A DNA stretch of 7,231 bases from Candidatus Zixiibacteriota bacterium. Its GTDB lineage: Bacteria > Zixibacteria > MSB-5A5 > RBG-16-43-9. The stretch spans positions 1 to 7,231 of the forward strand of contig JAOUFL010000117.1 of NCBI GenBank assembly GCA_029858245.1. The letters are read 5' to 3'. This document shows positions 5,896-7,231 of this stretch, in pieces. The notes beneath the pieces are model-generated. The model was not told where the DNA came from and ran no database searches. It was given only the letters and a program-made list of their open reading frames with translations. The translations under genes and the position numbers were made by a program. The stretch's first letter is position 1, and every line of letters starts with the position of its first letter.

Positions 5896-7231
5896 ATGAA
5901 CATAAACAAACCAAAAAAAGTAAAAGTCTTCTCCTGGGCGATTTATGATTTCGCCAATACTATTTTCTCGATGAACGTGGTTACCATGTATTTTGCCCAG
6001 TGGATAATCGTGGATAACCAGAGGGAAGATATCTGGTACAGCCTGGCTTATGCACTGTCCATGCTTCTGGTTGCCTTAACCCTGCCAGTTCTGGGTGCAC
6101 TCTCGGATGGCAGGGGAAAAAGAAAACCCTATCTTCTGGTACTGACTCTCGGGTGTATTCTGGGAACTTTTCTGATCGGTGGAGTAAGCACCAGGATTCC
6201 GGATTTGAATGTTAAAATCATCTCTGCGCTTTTATTCTTCGTTCTGGCTAATTACTGTTTTGAGGGGAGCCTGGTTTTTTACAACTCATTGTTGCCCGAG
6301 GTATCCACGCCGAAAAATATAGGTAAAATATCCGGTTTCGGCGTGGCACTGGGTTATGTTGGTGCTATTGTCGGTCTTCTTCTGGTTAAACCTTTTGTTG
6401 AAGGTAATCTATTTGGCTTTAAATTCGGCACGGGAGGAAGGGAGAAAGCTTTTATCCCCACGGCTTTGTTTTTTCTCCTGTTCTGCCTGCCGACTTTTAT
6501 ATATGTCAAAGAAAAAGTAAATGGCTCGTTTACACAAAGGAAAATAAAAATAAAAGAGGCATTCAACAGGGTCAGGGAGGGTATAGTAAATACCAAAAAA
6601 TATCCTGGCGTTTTACGCTTTCTTATAGCAGATTATTTCTTTGAGGATGCCATAGCCACAGTTATAATTTTTATGGCAGTATATGCTCAGATAGTTATGC
6701 AGATGGGAGACGAGGCAAAAATATTCTTTTTCTGGATTGCCACCACTTTTGCGGTAATAGGATCGTTTATTTCGGGAATAATCAGTGACCGGATCGGTCC
6801 CAAGAAGACTTTGTTTTTTGTGGTCTTGGGCTGGATTTTATCTTTATCGGTTATTATGTTCACCACGAAGACCACTTATTTCTGGATTATGGGTCCTGTC
6901 ATAGGTATCTGCCTGGGCTCAACCTGGACCACCTCAAGACCCCTTTTGACAACTCTGGCACCCAGAGAGACACTGGGTCAGTTTTTTGGTTTATACGCCT
7001 TATCAGGCAGAACCGCAGCCATTATCGGACCGCTGTTATGGGGCGGGATTGTTCTTTATTTTAAGAAAGACAATTCTCTGGTAATCGGGATAATAAACTC
7101 ACTGGAGAGAATTGGCTTGACTTTCTCGGATCAGGTTTTAAATACTATACAATATCGTTTTAGCATTTTTGCTTTAGTGATTCTGATGATAGTCGGTCTT
7201 CTGATATTTATAAAAGTCCCGGACAGGAGAG
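5896..7231 (+). CDS. UMF1/Atg22-like MFS transporter (3' end missing)
   Basis: Inner-membrane major facilitator of the UMF1 (vacuole effluxer Atg22-like) family. The 445 visible codons are open to the right edge and the last ones (FIKVPDRR) suggest only a short tail is missing. The N-terminus VKVFSWAIYDFANTIFSMNV is characteristic of the family. Two copies of the MFS loop motif mark the two halves: GALSDGRGKRK (67-77) and GIISDRIGPKK (294-304). FYNSLLPEVSTPKNIGKISG (about 128-147) and the helix after it, GVALGYVGAIVGLLL, are also family hallmarks. A basic cytoplasmic loop (about 205-235) links the halves, and hydrophobic segments are consistent with 12 helices. ATG 5896 follows the DUF2279 stop by one base with a poor Shine-Dalgarno, so translation is probably coupled. 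The substrate of bacterial members is not established; an export or amino-acid efflux role is only suggested by yeast Atg22. Confidence 0.88.
   Translation, partial: MNINKPKKVKVFSWAIYDFANTIFSMNVVTMYFAQWIIVDNQREDIWYSLAYALSMLLVALTLPVLGALSDGRGKRKPYLLVLTLGCILGTFLIGGVSTRIPDLNVKIISALLFFVLANYCFEGSLVFYNSLLPEVSTPKNIGKISGFGVALGYVGAIVGLLLVKPFVEGNLFGFKFGTGGREKAFIPTALFFLLFCLPTFIYVKEKVNGSFTQRKIKIKEAFNRVREGIVNTKKYPGVLRFLIADYFFEDAIATVIIFMAVYAQIVMQMGDEAKIFFFWIATTFAVIGSFISGIISDRIGPKKTLFFVVLGWILSLSVIMFTTKTTYFWIMGPVIGICLGSTWTTSRPLLTTLAPRETLGQFFGLYALSGRTAAIIGPLLWGGIVLYFKKDNSLVIGIINSLERIGLTFSDQVLNTIQYRFSIFALVILMIVGLLIFIKVPDRR

Noticed and set aside
6354..6875. Minus-strand reading frames in the right part of the window
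   Set aside because: They overlap the MFS transporter, which is continuous and motif-rich on the + strand.

Overview
The window looks like chromosomal DNA of a Gram-negative, anaerobe-type bacterium at roughly 40-45% G+C by eye. An outer-membrane TonB-dependent receptor and an exported protease ending in an NFPNPF/FlgD-Ig-like C-terminal domain point to an outer membrane. That C-terminal domain, the MXAN_6640-like metalloprotease and the palindromic dispersed repeats together fit a little-cultured lineage near the FCB group (Zixibacteria, Cloacimonadota or WOR-3-like). This placement is inference; no rRNA or marker gene is present. All six supported genes lie on the + strand.

Layout: (1) 3-1826, a secreted HExxH metalloprotease whose reading frame is open to the left edge, so its N-terminus is missing. 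(2) 1827-1931, a short spacer with a 10-bp inverted repeat. (3) 1932-2474, the membrane substrate-binding (S) component of an ECF vitamin transporter, overlapping by 8 nt (4) 2467-4386, a TonB-dependent outer-membrane receptor that starts at TTG with a good Shine-Dalgarno. (5) 4387-4574, a repeat-filled spacer with a degenerate CATTGCGAG/GAAGCAAT-type repeat and a 51-nt element in which every base belongs to nested perfect palindromes. (6) 4575-5120, an HD-superfamily hydrolase. (7) 5121-5396, another repeat-bearing spacer. (8) 5397-5894, a DUF2279/YfiM-like exported protein. (9) One base later, 5896 to the right edge, a UMF1/Atg22-like MFS transporter, nearly complete.

Functionally, the clearest unit is the receptor plus S component. 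The receptor would bring a scarce nutrient (perhaps a cobamide or other vitamin) across the outer membrane, and the S component would hand it to an ECF ATPase module encoded elsewhere. The DUF2279 and MFS genes appear co-transcribed. The most unusual feature is that the repeat between the HD gene and the DUF2279 gene recurs inside the DUF2279 coding sequence, in frame, where it appears to supply about 19 residues between the signal peptide and the conserved domain. This resembles the protein-invading palindromic elements known from Rickettsia. I found no CRISPR array, tRNA, rRNA, transposase or recognisable riboswitch.
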